The notes below the pieces were generated by a model. The model searched no databases, was not told where the DNA came from, and worked only from the letters and a program-made list of their open reading frames with translations. Positions 8,063-16,532 of a DNA stretch of 43,112 nt are shown here, piece by piece. A program made the position numbers and the translations under genes. The DNA comes from Candidatus Fibrimonadaceae bacterium. Lineage in GTDB: Bacteria; Fibrobacterota; Fibrobacteria; Fibrobacterales; Fibrobacteraceae. The stretch spans positions 1-43,112 of the forward strand of contig JAITFO010000078.1 in the NCBI GenBank assembly GCA_031281265.1, in the 5' to 3' direction. The first letter of the stretch is position 1. Every line of letters starts with the position of its first letter.

Positions 8063-8524
8063 TTATCTTGCGTCCCAATCGAATTCCATAAAGTTTTCTG
8101 CCCCTGCGTAATCCCCTGTGTTCTCGGATTCATAAGCGGAAGCCCCGCCTATGCGGAGTGCTTTGTGCATTATTCCAGCGCGTATAGAGCCTAATTCACC
8201 GCTTAAAATAACCATTTGCCGCAAAATCTCATCGGCCAATTCACGGCTCAATGGATTGTCGCCGTCTTTCATTTTTGTATATGCAAAATCGTGGCATAGT
8301 ATAGCAAGGTTGTAGCGGTTGTTGCCCGTGAACTTGGGAATAAGCCAGTCAATGCAATGGGAGCCGCTACGCATATTGGTTGGGAAACCGGGCTTTATTT
8401 TGTAGCACAGCTTGCCCTCATTCGTATATACATATACAATGACGTGATTCTTTACCCGCCACAAATCAACGCCAGCAAACTCCGTTACTATCTGCGTTCC
8501 CGCGAAATCATAGACTTTTAGCAT
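8063..8524 (-). CDS. DUF1353-like phage protein
   Basis: 153 residues. The stretch from SGSHCIDWLIPKF to NLAILCHDFAYTKMKDGDNP resembles DUF1353 proteins (TD-x-A-S-x-P ... A-x-x-H-D-x-x-Y), found in many tailed phages and of uncertain role, often near lysis or tail genes. ATG8524 is chosen because GGAGG lies 6 nt upstream; a TTG at 8542 in frame has none. It lies between the ejection-type genes and terS. Family call is by motif only. Confidence 0.6.
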   Translation of the reverse strand: MLKVYDFAGTQIVTEFAGVDLWRVKNHVIVYVYTNEGKLCYKIKPGFPTNMRSGSHCIDWLIPKFTGNNRYNLAILCHDFAYTKMKDGDNPLSRELADEILRQMVILSGELGSIRAGIMHKALRIGGASAYESENTGDYAGAENFMEFDWDAR

Positions 8525-8582
8525 TATGAGCCTCCAATACAATAATAAAACATCGTACAGGTGGTGTTAGGTTTCAAAAAAT

Positions 8583-8601
8583 AATGTATATTATGGGTAT
8601 G
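8583..8601 (+). promoter_or_regulatory. Leaderless promoter, copy 1
   Basis: AATGTATATTATGGGTATG (8583-8601). -10 box TATATT at 8587-8592; ATG starts 6 nt later at 8599, so the transcript should begin at or next to the start codon. The same 19 bp recur on the minus strand at 26518-26500, and a close variant occurs at 20031-20050. No convincing -35 box is seen. Confidence 0.6.
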
Positions 8602-8709
8602 GAAAAGCTGAAAAACACGATAGGCGAAATGTATAATGATATACCTTATATTTTTTGGCTTATAGGCGTATCTTTGGTATTTTATATAGGCGAATTACTG
8701 TATCAGTAG
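8599..8709 (+). CDS. Small single-span membrane protein (36 aa)
   Basis: MEKLKNTIGEMYNDIPYIFW then a hydrophobic segment LIGVSLVFYIGELLYQ. It lies between two minus-strand late genes but reads on the plus strand, overlapping the end of the 8703 gene by 7 nt. Its start sits on the shared leaderless TATATT promoter, which makes it likely to be a real, separately controlled gene rather than chance. Role unknown; a lysis, holin-like or exclusion function would fit a tiny membrane protein but is not shown. Confidence 0.65.
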   Translation: MEKLKNTIGEMYNDIPYIFWLIGVSLVFYIGELLYQ

Positions 8710-9203
8710 TCTATATATGGTATAGGCGGTATAAAAGCATTATACAAATCTAATTTTGCTCTGTTCCTCTCGTCTTGCAATACAGCTTTTTGATTTTCAT
8801 CTAATGTAAATGCTTCCTTTATTGCTTCCCTGTGTGCTTTCCCTGCCTTTTTCCAGAAATCAGGGTCTAAGGTTCTTGGAACATTATACAACCCAGAAGC
8901 GGCTTCTCTTGCGCTCTCGGCTAAGTTATGAGTTGGGGGATAAAGCCAAGCAGCGGCAATAGCGGCGTCCCCTGTCCCTCCAAGTGTAGCGAAAAACGGA
9001 TTTCCAGCGGTGTAGTCACTTGCTAAATTGTACAAATTATTCCCAAATGCCCAACTCTTTTTAGGAGATGTTCCTTTTTCAGTAGCCGTTTTGTCCTTCT
9101 TGACTTCTATCCTTTCCGGCAGGATAGATATAGCGGCGGTTTCCAGCTTCGTGCTCGCCTCTATGTCGCCATATAGGGAATTGGGCAATAATGGGATAGG
9201 CAT
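8703..9203 (-). CDS. Virion-associated protein (166 aa), possible ejection protein
   Basis: Starts MPIPLLPNSLYGDIEASTKL. Third of three consecutive proteins carrying an L(L/M)P(N/D)-x-L motif. It has an Ala/Gly-rich central part and a helical charged C-terminal part, ending IPPIPYIDY. It follows the 480-residue protein by 3 nt. Probably an internal or tail-tip virion protein by context; no family recognised. Confidence 0.7.
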   Translation of the reverse strand: MPIPLLPNSLYGDIEASTKLETAAISILPERIEVKKDKTATEKGTSPKKSWAFGNNLYNLASDYTAGNPFFATLGGTGDAAIAAAWLYPPTHNLAESAREAASGLYNVPRTLDPDFWKKAGKAHREAIKEAFTLDENQKAVLQDERNRAKLDLYNAFIPPIPYIDY

Positions 9204-9206
9204 AGG

Positions 9207-10649
9207 CTATTTATCGTAAAGCTGGTTTGGCATTAATGTAAATGGAGTACGCACTCCACCTAAATGAAGCAATCGGTCAGATGCAGTTTCCCCAGCCGTT
9301 CTTCTTAGATTTTCGTTCAGTAATTGGTTCAAGTCTAAATCCTTGGTTGGGTAATAATCGTTCCCAAAATCTATCCTTGCCCTCTTATCCGAAATGCCCG
9401 TCAATAAATCAGCCTCAACCAACGCTTCCGAATACGCCCTGTCCCAATCCCTCAATGTTTTGAACTCTGGCACGTGCGAAGCCGCGTCCAATGCACTGTT
9501 TATTTCCCGATATAATTCCCTGGCCGCCTTCTCATCAGGAGCCGACCGCGTTATTCCTTGTTGGTTCTTGTTCCAGTTTATTGAATTGTTGAGGTATGTC
9601 CTTATATTTGGGATTTGGCTGGCTATAACCCCTTCCTCGTTTATGTAGCCTCGGTCAATCATATCTTGAAGCAATTCGTTTCTGGCACGGTCTATATTGT
9701 CGGAAACCGACTTCTGAATATTCCTTTCGGGCGGTATGAATTTCATTTGGAGGGATAAATTATCGGACATTGCAGGGGGCATATTCTCTATAAGATTTTG
9801 TATTTTAGCCTCGTTTTCCGTCACGGCTGTGGACAATGATTTATTCGGGTCGCTGAAAATCTCCTTAGCCATCTGAACTGAATTTTTATTTTTGGAGCCT
9901 CCCAGATTCCCAGCTTCATCCACATAATGCCCGGCTCTTTCGTTTAGCCTTATGTTCAATGGAACGGAAGCCACAAGCTGCTGGCTTGCCCGTTTGTTTG
10001 CGTCTATTGCCTCGTCTATGGCTTTGTCCTTGAAATTGGCTTTCTTGACCCCCAGCCCCGCGCCAATGGCTCCGGTAATTATATCCGAAGCCGCTTGCCC
10101 GCTTGTGCCAAAGTGCGAGGTCAAATCCTTCCCTTCCGCCGCGTTCACAGCCATTTGGGTCAACTCGCCATCGGCAACGGCATTGGCAGCATTGCCAGTG
10201 CCTTGTATGAATCTTTGCCCTGTTATAGTTCCTTTGAGGCTATTCGGGAGAATTGAGCCTATTTTAGCGGCCGCTTTAGGAGCCACGGCTTTCAATCCAG
10301 CTGCCCCTAAGCGCAAAGGAGAAAATGCCGCCAAGCCCACGTCCGCTGCTCCGGCAGCCGCGTATTTCGCCGGGTCAACTTTTTCGCCTTTGTCCAATTG
10401 GCTTTCGCCGTAAGCGTGGGAAACGGGTGCTATCATTGAATGGGCGAAGTCGCCGATTTTTTCAGGCCATCCCCAATTGGCTTTTTGCTCTTCTCTTTTA
10501 GCTATTCTCGCTTCTTGCTCGGACATTCCAAAGGATTCCGTCAACGGCCGGATTCTCCCTTCCGCTTGCCATTTTGCCAGTTCTTCATCGGTTGGCTCAA
10601 AATCGGGTTCAACCCATTCACCGAATTTGTTTTTCACTTCTATAGCCAT
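9207..10649 (-). CDS. Putative DNA-ejection (internal virion) protein, 480 aa
   Basis: Position after the gp4-like, gp10-like and gp7-like genes matches P22 genes 7-20-16, whose products are ejected with the DNA and help it cross the envelope. N-terminal part has SFGMSEQEARIAKREEQKAN; residues about 95-210 are Ala/Gly-rich and amphipathic; the rest is charged and helical. It contains SILPNSLKG and ends LMPNQLYDK, variants of the motif in its neighbours. Start ATG overlaps the upstream stop (TAATG). No lytic transglycosylase motif was recognised. Function inferred from context. Confidence 0.65.
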   Translation of the reverse strand: MAIEVKNKFGEWVEPDFEPTDEELAKWQAEGRIRPLTESFGMSEQEARIAKREEQKANWGWPEKIGDFAHSMIAPVSHAYGESQLDKGEKVDPAKYAAAGAADVGLAAFSPLRLGAAGLKAVAPKAAAKIGSILPNSLKGTITGQRFIQGTGNAANAVADGELTQMAVNAAEGKDLTSHFGTSGQAASDIITGAIGAGLGVKKANFKDKAIDEAIDANKRASQQLVASVPLNIRLNERAGHYVDEAGNLGGSKNKNSVQMAKEIFSDPNKSLSTAVTENEAKIQNLIENMPPAMSDNLSLQMKFIPPERNIQKSVSDNIDRARNELLQDMIDRGYINEEGVIASQIPNIRTYLNNSINWNKNQQGITRSAPDEKAARELYREINSALDAASHVPEFKTLRDWDRAYSEALVEADLLTGISDKRARIDFGNDYYPTKDLDLNQLLNENLRRTAGETASDRLLHLGGVRTPFTLMPNQLYDK

Positions 10650-12052
10650 TAGAAATCCTCCCGGCTGCTGCGTTTGATTTTTTCCTTCGGCGCTGTTTTT
10701 GCCTGCTCGGCTAGTTTTGCCTTGACTATCCTCATCTGCCCGTCTATGAATTGCTTCTGAGACGGGGTATAGGAATCAAGATTCATCATTTCAAGAATAG
10801 CATTGGTATTAAGCCCGTAAACCCTTCCTATGCCGGAATCAACCGCTCCTTTGAGCCACAGGTTCATTTGCCTGTAGTCATTGGCCGAAATAGCGTTTAG
10901 GGCGGCCAATTCTTCTTTTGCCGCGACTCCTTTAGCGGCTGAGTCGGCTTGCGAATTGAGCATTGAAAGATTTTGCGCTGCGATGGACTGCCTTTGGGCG
11001 ATAATACCCAGCTCATGTTTTTCCTGCCCTCGGTCTCTTTGCGTTTTTTCGTCTATTTTGGTTCTCACGTGTTTAAGCTCGTTGTTGTCCGCCAATGGGT
11101 TGTTAGCCTGCGCGAATGCCTGGTAGATTTGATTGTCGGACGGATTGCTGCCCAAGCCTGTTATCACTTGGTCAAAAGTTTGGGCAATCTGCAACGCCCG
11201 GTCTTGCCCCAAGTCTTTTTTTATTTCCGTCTCAGCCGGGGTTTCTGTTTCCAAGAACCTTGTTTTGTCTATGCCCATTCCCAAGCCGCGCTGCCTGATT
11301 TCCTCGTTTCTTTTCAATAGCGAATTTCTCTGGGCGTTGAGTTCGTTCATGCTTTGGTGCCATTCACGCCCACGGTCTACCTCTGGAACCATTTGCAGTT
11401 CCGATTTGCGCCCATCGTAAACCCTCAAGGTCATAAGATTGTTGCGGAAATCCGAAACAATGTCGTTTGCCTCTTTTTCCTTCAATTCCTCGTTGAATTT
11501 ATCCTGCTCGCTTGCTTTCATGTAGCCCGTGTCAATGCCAGCCGTTTCGGCGGCTCTCCTGACCGTTCCTTTTTCATTCAGCCTGTCCAATTCTCTTTTG
11601 CCTTGCCTAATAACAAACTCATTGACATCTCCGCGAAGGCTATCCGGCAGCAAGGAAATGGAGCTGATTTGCTCATCGGGCTTGTTGCCGATGGAGTTGG
11701 GAAGCGAATTGAGGTATTCGTTCCTTTCCCGGTTTTCCGTGCTGAATTTCCTATTGTCAGTCCATCCTTCTTTCACTCTGTCCCATAGCCTCGCATACCA
11801 CGGGTCTTTCGTGAGTTCCTCAATGGCTCCGATGTCGTTGCTCTCCATCGCTTGCTGAAGCTTCTGTTTTTTGATTTCATCCGCTTCTTCCATCGCCAGT
11901 CGGTTTATTATCGTAAAATCCCCGGCAGCCTTCCCAAAGCGTTCAAGTCCATCCCTGAACTCCTTCGCTCTGTCCACGGATTTAAGCTCGTTCATCCTTT
12001 GGGAAGCCATGTTTATGGCTCCTATATTGTCTCTCACTGTAAGCGGCATCAT
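10649..12052 (-). CDS. Putative DNA-ejection (internal virion) protein, 467 aa
   Basis: Long, mostly helical and strongly charged protein (many Glu, Lys, Arg, Gln), as expected for P22 gp20/gp16-type ejection proteins. Contains EYLNSLPNSIG and ISLLPDSLRGDV. Starts MM at 12052 with GGAG about 10 nt upstream, and its ATG overlaps the previous stop (ATGA), so it is translated with the 218-residue protein before it. No enzymatic motif seen. Assigned by order and composition. Confidence 0.65.
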   Translation of the reverse strand: MMPLTVRDNIGAINMASQRMNELKSVDRAKEFRDGLERFGKAAGDFTIINRLAMEEADEIKKQKLQQAMESNDIGAIEELTKDPWYARLWDRVKEGWTDNRKFSTENRERNEYLNSLPNSIGNKPDEQISSISLLPDSLRGDVNEFVIRQGKRELDRLNEKGTVRRAAETAGIDTGYMKASEQDKFNEELKEKEANDIVSDFRNNLMTLRVYDGRKSELQMVPEVDRGREWHQSMNELNAQRNSLLKRNEEIRQRGLGMGIDKTRFLETETPAETEIKKDLGQDRALQIAQTFDQVITGLGSNPSDNQIYQAFAQANNPLADNNELKHVRTKIDEKTQRDRGQEKHELGIIAQRQSIAAQNLSMLNSQADSAAKGVAAKEELAALNAISANDYRQMNLWLKGAVDSGIGRVYGLNTNAILEMMNLDSYTPSQKQFIDGQMRIVKAKLAEQAKTAPKEKIKRSSREDF

Positions 12053-12705
12053 TTTTGGCTACTCCTAAATGCGTTTATTATGTTTGCTCCGGCATTGAGA
12101 CCGGACGTGAACCCTTGCATCCCTGCGTTGAAGCCGTTGACAGGGTTAGGGGAGGCAAGCCCAAGCGAAGCGTTCAGCTCGTTCTGGTTCATTCCGGCTT
12201 TGGCATTGAATATATTGGCGTTGTTGTCCAATTTAAGCCCTGCCAAGTTGGTTACATGCCCAAGCCCCTGGTTGTTTGAGGCGTTCATTTGGTTGAAAGC
12301 ATCGTTCCAGCTCATCCTGGCAAGGTTCTGGCTCCTGTCCTGCAAACTTTTCATCGCCGCGCCGGAGTTCATTTTGCCATCTGCCGCGTATTGCTGGTTG
12401 TTCATATTGGCAACCTGAGCCAGCTGGTAATCCATGTTCGGGTTGAGCCACTGGGCAACCCTGTCGGGGGAGTTCATGTAGTTTTGGGCATCTTGGCTGA
12501 ACTTGTCCAAGGCGTTCTGCTGCTCGAGTGCGTGCTGAGGTATAAGCCCTGCCATTGACCTGTTGTAATCGCCTATGGCGGCTTGCTGCCTAGCCAGCAG
12601 AGCCTCTTGGTTGGCTTTGTCGCTTTGCGCTTGCTTGTATGAGCCGTAAGCCCCCGCTATGGCAGTCCCGGCTCCTATCGCTAATGGTATGAGTGCTGGC
12701 AGCAT
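12049..12705 (-). CDS. Putative gp7-like ejection protein (218 aa)
   Basis: The N-terminus MLPALIPLAIGAGTAIAGAY is hydrophobic and Ala/Gly-rich, followed by an Asn/Gln/Met-rich helical body. This pattern is common in podovirus internal virion or DNA-transfer proteins, and the position directly after the gp10-like gene supports it. C-terminus repeats Gly-Phe-Asn-Ala-Gly-like units (NGFNAGMQGFTSGLNAGANI). The spacer before it (12706-12735) holds a copy of TTTATTATTA. Function inferred. Confidence 0.65.
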   Translation of the reverse strand: MLPALIPLAIGAGTAIAGAYGSYKQAQSDKANQEALLARQQAAIGDYNRSMAGLIPQHALEQQNALDKFSQDAQNYMNSPDRVAQWLNPNMDYQLAQVANMNNQQYAADGKMNSGAAMKSLQDRSQNLARMSWNDAFNQMNASNNQGLGHVTNLAGLKLDNNANIFNAKAGMNQNELNASLGLASPNPVNGFNAGMQGFTSGLNAGANIINAFRSSQK

Positions 12706-12735
12706 ATTCTTATCCTCTCTATTTTAATAATAAAC

Positions 12736-15543
12736 TTACTCCACCTCGTATGAAAAATTGTTCAGCCGGAGATACCCCTGCCATGATATTTCAGTCTGGA
12801 AATCTATCCCCATGCCTATCCCTATAATCCTGTACGCCGCGTTCCTTTTGCCTTGCCTTGGCTTTATTTTGATTACCCTCACGGAAGCCTGCGGCATTCG
12901 CGAAACTCGGTAAAACCTGTGGCGTATGGGCTGGGCATCGTCCCTGTCCTCTATTTCCAAGTCGCCGTGAACGGCGGCAACGGTTTTATACCTCTTTTTT
13001 TGGGACGGGTCGTTGAAATTGGTGTTCGGGGTGATTATTTTAGCCTCAATCATTTCCCCGCTGTCTTTGAGGAAATTGTCCAGCGTTCCGGCTTTGCCGC
13101 TGCCCAGCTTGAAATAGGCATCGTTTGCCAGAAAATAAAGATTGTCGGAGAAGAAGAACGAGCTGTAGATTATGTTGAAGTTGAGGACAGAGGCATCGCC
13201 GCCGATTTTCCATTGGATGACCGGGATATTCTCGTAGCTTATTACCGAGCCGATCAGCCCTGGGTTGAAATGCTTTATTTGCTTGTTTAGCCAATAATCA
13301 AGCTGGGGATAGGAAATCTGGGCTATCTGCCCGGTCTTGGTCAAGGCATAGACGGAATACGAATCCAGCTCCACGGGCTTCGCGATGAAATAAAGGGTGT
13401 CGTTGAACCGGACTTTGGAATTTGGCAGCACATCAAGCGAGAATACATTGGAGCTGTATGCGGGTGACAGCGGGTCCTCAAAATCGTTCGTTATGTCCCA
13501 GAACTCGACCGTGTTGTTGGTGAAAAGCACCATCCTGTTCCCAAGCCGCCACATTTCCCTCGGCGTTGAATTGGCATACTCCGTGCTGTAGAAATTCGTT
13601 CCCTGTATGTTTGTCGTTCCGATGTCGGAGTAGAAGAATCTATCCGGGTCGGTGACAACCGTCAGCATGTGGGAGATAGTTTCAATATCCTTGATAACAT
13701 TGTCGGTTTTGTATGCTCTTAAAATATTTACGATGCTATCCAGCCTGCTTTTCAATGAATTCCAAGAACTGCGCCCCCTAGTATAGAGAGTGTCGATGAA
13801 TTCTTTCAATTTTTCCGCTAAATTTTTGGCTATGGCTCCATCGGGCATTACGTTGTTTATTAAAACATCGCAAGCAAGAATGACATTGCTCAACAATTCA
13901 ATCAGTTCGTTGGTGTAAAGAAGGGCATTGTATAAATGAGTTGTTAAACCGCTTATATCATTATTGGCTTTAAGTTCTTCTAATTGCGTTTTAATCCAAA
14001 ATAGACCATGATTCATCGGGGCATTTGCCCCCTTAATAATGCCTTCCTCGGCATTGGCTTTCACTGTGCTGGCAAATTGAATCCATGCGGTTGAATCGTT
14101 TATTGTAAGATATTTGTTGAAAGCGTTGTCTATTATTTGTATCATTTGAGAGACTGATTTATTGTTGTAAGTCAGGTCGCTTAATTTGGTATTGGGGTTC
14201 TGTCCTTCTTCAATCCAGGCTGAATTGTTAAAAACCATTCTTGACGGGTAGGTAAATTTGCTGCCATTCACAAAATCATCCCAATACCTTTGCGGTGAAT
14301 TTGTTTGATTGATCCATACTGCAGAATCCGCTGTTGCTGTGCTTACTTTTCCAAAACCAAAAGTAGGTGGCGTGTAATTGTAAGAATACGCTCCGTTTGC
14401 GTATGAAGTTGGCAGGAGCTCTCTCAATAATGCGATTATCCTGCGCAGGGTTTTCCCCGGGTTGTCCGATGCAGCATTGGGATTGTCCAGCAATAGGTTG
14501 TTCAAAGCTCGGTCGTCAAACATATCGTATGTGAATCCCAGCGGAACAAAAGCAAGCACTCTACCGCCATTCACTATTATGTCGTCGCCCCATCTTCCGA
14601 CAGGTTCACCTATCATCACTGCTATATCTTTGCATTGGCTATTTTTATACGCATCGTTGATGTTTTGGGCGGCACGCCATCCCCGGTCTATTACACTGAT
14701 TCCAAACATGCCTCCTCTGTAGAATATGTCATCCTGAGAGTTAAACACTGGTAATCGCTCAACCTCTGTCTTATAATAATATTTATTTCCTTGAATGGAA
14801 TCTATTGCAGAACCAACAAATATATCTCTAAGTTCTTTTGTCATTTTCAAAGCCACATTCATGTTATTGCTGGCTAAATAATTGACTCTGTTCTTTGCTA
14901 AATCAACAAACCCATTGAATGAACTATAAGAAACTGTTTCATTGTTCCCCCAGTTGAGCAGCCCGGAAAACTCTATGCCTCTGAAGTTTTTATAGAACGA
15001 ATAATAATAGCCTTCTACGAAAATCTCCACCAGCTTGTTTTTGTCTTGGACTTTTTCGGTGTCTATGACAACCGTGTAATCCTCGTTTGCGTCTATGTCA
15101 TTGACCATGAATGTGGAATCGCTCCTGAATTTCCAGCATCTTTGGTTGCACAGGACTATAACCCATCTCAAAGCATTCAAATCCACGAACTCCAATGTCT
15201 GGAATGGCAGAACGGCATCGGGCGGGTCGTTGTAAGGCGTGAATGAAATATTAGCCCCGTTGTTTAGGTTCTTGGCTCTTATTTGGATTTGCCCCTGACC
15301 GGGAAGTACGGAGGAGCTATTGGGCATCCATACCTTATAGACAATCCAGTCAAACTGCATCTGGACATCGAGGAACTTCTCGCCATTGCCAAGCCATGTC
15401 TGGTTTGCCTTGACATTGGGGAAGGTGGCCATCTGGAGAGCGGCGTTGCCCGTGTCGCTTGGCACCTGCGTCACGTTGTGCAGCTCAGACCTGTTTTTGA
15501 ACAGGGAGAGATTTTCCAAAGCCATTTCCTTCATTTCAGACAT
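12736..15543 (-). CDS. gp10-like packaged-DNA stabilisation / tail hub protein (935 aa)
   Basis: Large beta-rich protein. The C-terminal third (REMWRLGNRMVLFTNNTVEFW, then FNDTLYFIAKPVELDSYSVY) has blade-like repeats resembling P22 gp10, which closes the portal after packaging. P22 gp10 is about half this length; here roughly residues 390-620 are an added helical, more AT-rich segment between two beta regions. It follows the gp4-like gene by 11 nt, the P22 order gp4-gp10. Start ATG15543 has GAGGGG upstream. Family assignment is by pattern and context. Confidence 0.65.
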   Translation of the reverse strand: MSEMKEMALENLSLFKNRSELHNVTQVPSDTGNAALQMATFPNVKANQTWLGNGEKFLDVQMQFDWIVYKVWMPNSSSVLPGQGQIQIRAKNLNNGANISFTPYNDPPDAVLPFQTLEFVDLNALRWVIVLCNQRCWKFRSDSTFMVNDIDANEDYTVVIDTEKVQDKNKLVEIFVEGYYYSFYKNFRGIEFSGLLNWGNNETVSYSSFNGFVDLAKNRVNYLASNNMNVALKMTKELRDIFVGSAIDSIQGNKYYYKTEVERLPVFNSQDDIFYRGGMFGISVIDRGWRAAQNINDAYKNSQCKDIAVMIGEPVGRWGDDIIVNGGRVLAFVPLGFTYDMFDDRALNNLLLDNPNAASDNPGKTLRRIIALLRELLPTSYANGAYSYNYTPPTFGFGKVSTATADSAVWINQTNSPQRYWDDFVNGSKFTYPSRMVFNNSAWIEEGQNPNTKLSDLTYNNKSVSQMIQIIDNAFNKYLTINDSTAWIQFASTVKANAEEGIIKGANAPMNHGLFWIKTQLEELKANNDISGLTTHLYNALLYTNELIELLSNVILACDVLINNVMPDGAIAKNLAEKLKEFIDTLYTRGRSSWNSLKSRLDSIVNILRAYKTDNVIKDIETISHMLTVVTDPDRFFYSDIGTTNIQGTNFYSTEYANSTPREMWRLGNRMVLFTNNTVEFWDITNDFEDPLSPAYSSNVFSLDVLPNSKVRFNDTLYFIAKPVELDSYSVYALTKTGQIAQISYPQLDYWLNKQIKHFNPGLIGSVISYENIPVIQWKIGGDASVLNFNIIYSSFFFSDNLYFLANDAYFKLGSGKAGTLDNFLKDSGEMIEAKIITPNTNFNDPSQKKRYKTVAAVHGDLEIEDRDDAQPIRHRFYRVSRMPQASVRVIKIKPRQGKRNAAYRIIGIGMGIDFQTEISWQGYLRLNNFSYEVE

Positions 15544-15554
15544 ATATCCCCTCG

Positions 15555-16307
15555 TCAGTCAAAGCGGTTGAGCGCGGTGTAAATGTTCTGGTACATGTTT
15601 CCCATATTCACGTTCAGAGTGCTTATCAAGGCATTGTATGATTTCTCCGCAAGCATTCTGCACCTGTCCGCCGAATCCCTCTGGTATGCCAGCGCGAGGT
15701 TGAAAGCGAGCAGGTTTATGACGTAGGATATGGATTCCGGCGGCAAATCGCATTCGTCTCCCGGCGCGAAATCCTTGAACTGCTTGGCATAGACTATGGA
15801 TAAACGCCCATTGGAAACAAGCTCTATGCTTTTGTTGTTGACGGCGAACATATTGGTCATGCTTGGGATGGCTCTGTGCCTGACAATCTCGCTGAAATCC
15901 GTTTTCCTGAGTTCGGAAGAGCCGCTGAAAGCCTTTGCCACCCTCCGGCAATCAGCCGGGAGCGGATATTGCCTTGAAATGGCGAAAGGGGTGTCGTGGT
16001 TCGGGAATTTGAGATTATCGTCTTTCTTGGGGGACTGCGGGGTTTCTTCATCGCCCAGCTGCGGCAAATTTATGAAGCCAGAATTCTTGGGCTTGGGCGG
16101 CTTTGCCTTTGCTTCGCCGTCCGTATCTCTTTGGTAGTCCCATGTTTCTTGCCACAGGGTTATTTTGGGGTCGCTGTTTATGTCGTTGAGGGTGTTGTGG
16201 AAAATAGCGAGTGCCCTGTCCGCTGCTACGGCATCTTCGGCAATGTCATCAAACAAGCCTATGCCGGATATGAGCATTGACTGGTTTATTATGCGTTCCA
16301 CTTTCAT
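15555..16307 (-). CDS. gp4-like head-tail adaptor (250 aa)
   Basis: Opening MKVERIINQSMLISGIGLFD with a helical body, NDINSDP and LWQETWDY motifs, and the region YPLPADCRRVAKAFS, is typical of podovirus adaptor or tail-tubular-A proteins that bind the portal. A Pro/Lys-rich loop near residues 70-100 is probably disordered. It precedes the gp10-like gene, as expected. Start overlaps the upstream stop by ATGA. Confidence 0.7.
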   Translation of the reverse strand: MKVERIINQSMLISGIGLFDDIAEDAVAADRALAIFHNTLNDINSDPKITLWQETWDYQRDTDGEAKAKPPKPKNSGFINLPQLGDEETPQSPKKDDNLKFPNHDTPFAISRQYPLPADCRRVAKAFSGSSELRKTDFSEIVRHRAIPSMTNMFAVNNKSIELVSNGRLSIVYAKQFKDFAPGDECDLPPESISYVINLLAFNLALAYQRDSADRCRMLAEKSYNALISTLNVNMGNMYQNIYTALNRFD

Positions 16308-16489
16308 TTATTTTTCCTAGCTTTTCTTTTGGCTTTCACGGGCGTCAAAGTGATGGGCACAGGCGTTATGGTTATAGGCACGGGCGTCAAAGTGATGGGC
16401 GGCGATGACAAAGTTATTTTTGGCTCATGCCATACCAAAGTCACGGCGTCCTCGCCATGCTTGTTCTTTCCTTTTTGCTTTATCCACAT
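16304..16489 (-). CDS. Small PITLTPV-repeat protein (61 aa)
   Basis: Contains three to four PIT(L/I)TPV repeats encoded by three 21-bp tandem DNA units at 16341-16403, then a very basic tail (KAKRKARKNK). GGAGAAAACATT precedes the ATG. Overlaps the gp4-like gene start. The repeats suggest an extended beta or polyproline rod with a charged tail. Role unknown. Confidence 0.65.
   Translation of the reverse strand: MWIKQKGKNKHGEDAVTLVWHEPKITLSSPPITLTPVPITITPVPITLTPVKAKRKARKNK
16341..16403 (-). repeat. Three 21-bp tandem repeats
   Basis: Units at 16341-16361, 16362-16382 and 16383-16403, all beginning GGCGT; the first and third are identical except at the last 3 bases. The length is a multiple of three, so copy number can change without breaking the 61-residue frame. 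Confidence 0.85.
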
Positions 16490-16532
16490 AATGTTTTCTC
16501 CTATGAAAAAAATGCTGTTGAGGCTTCGGGGG

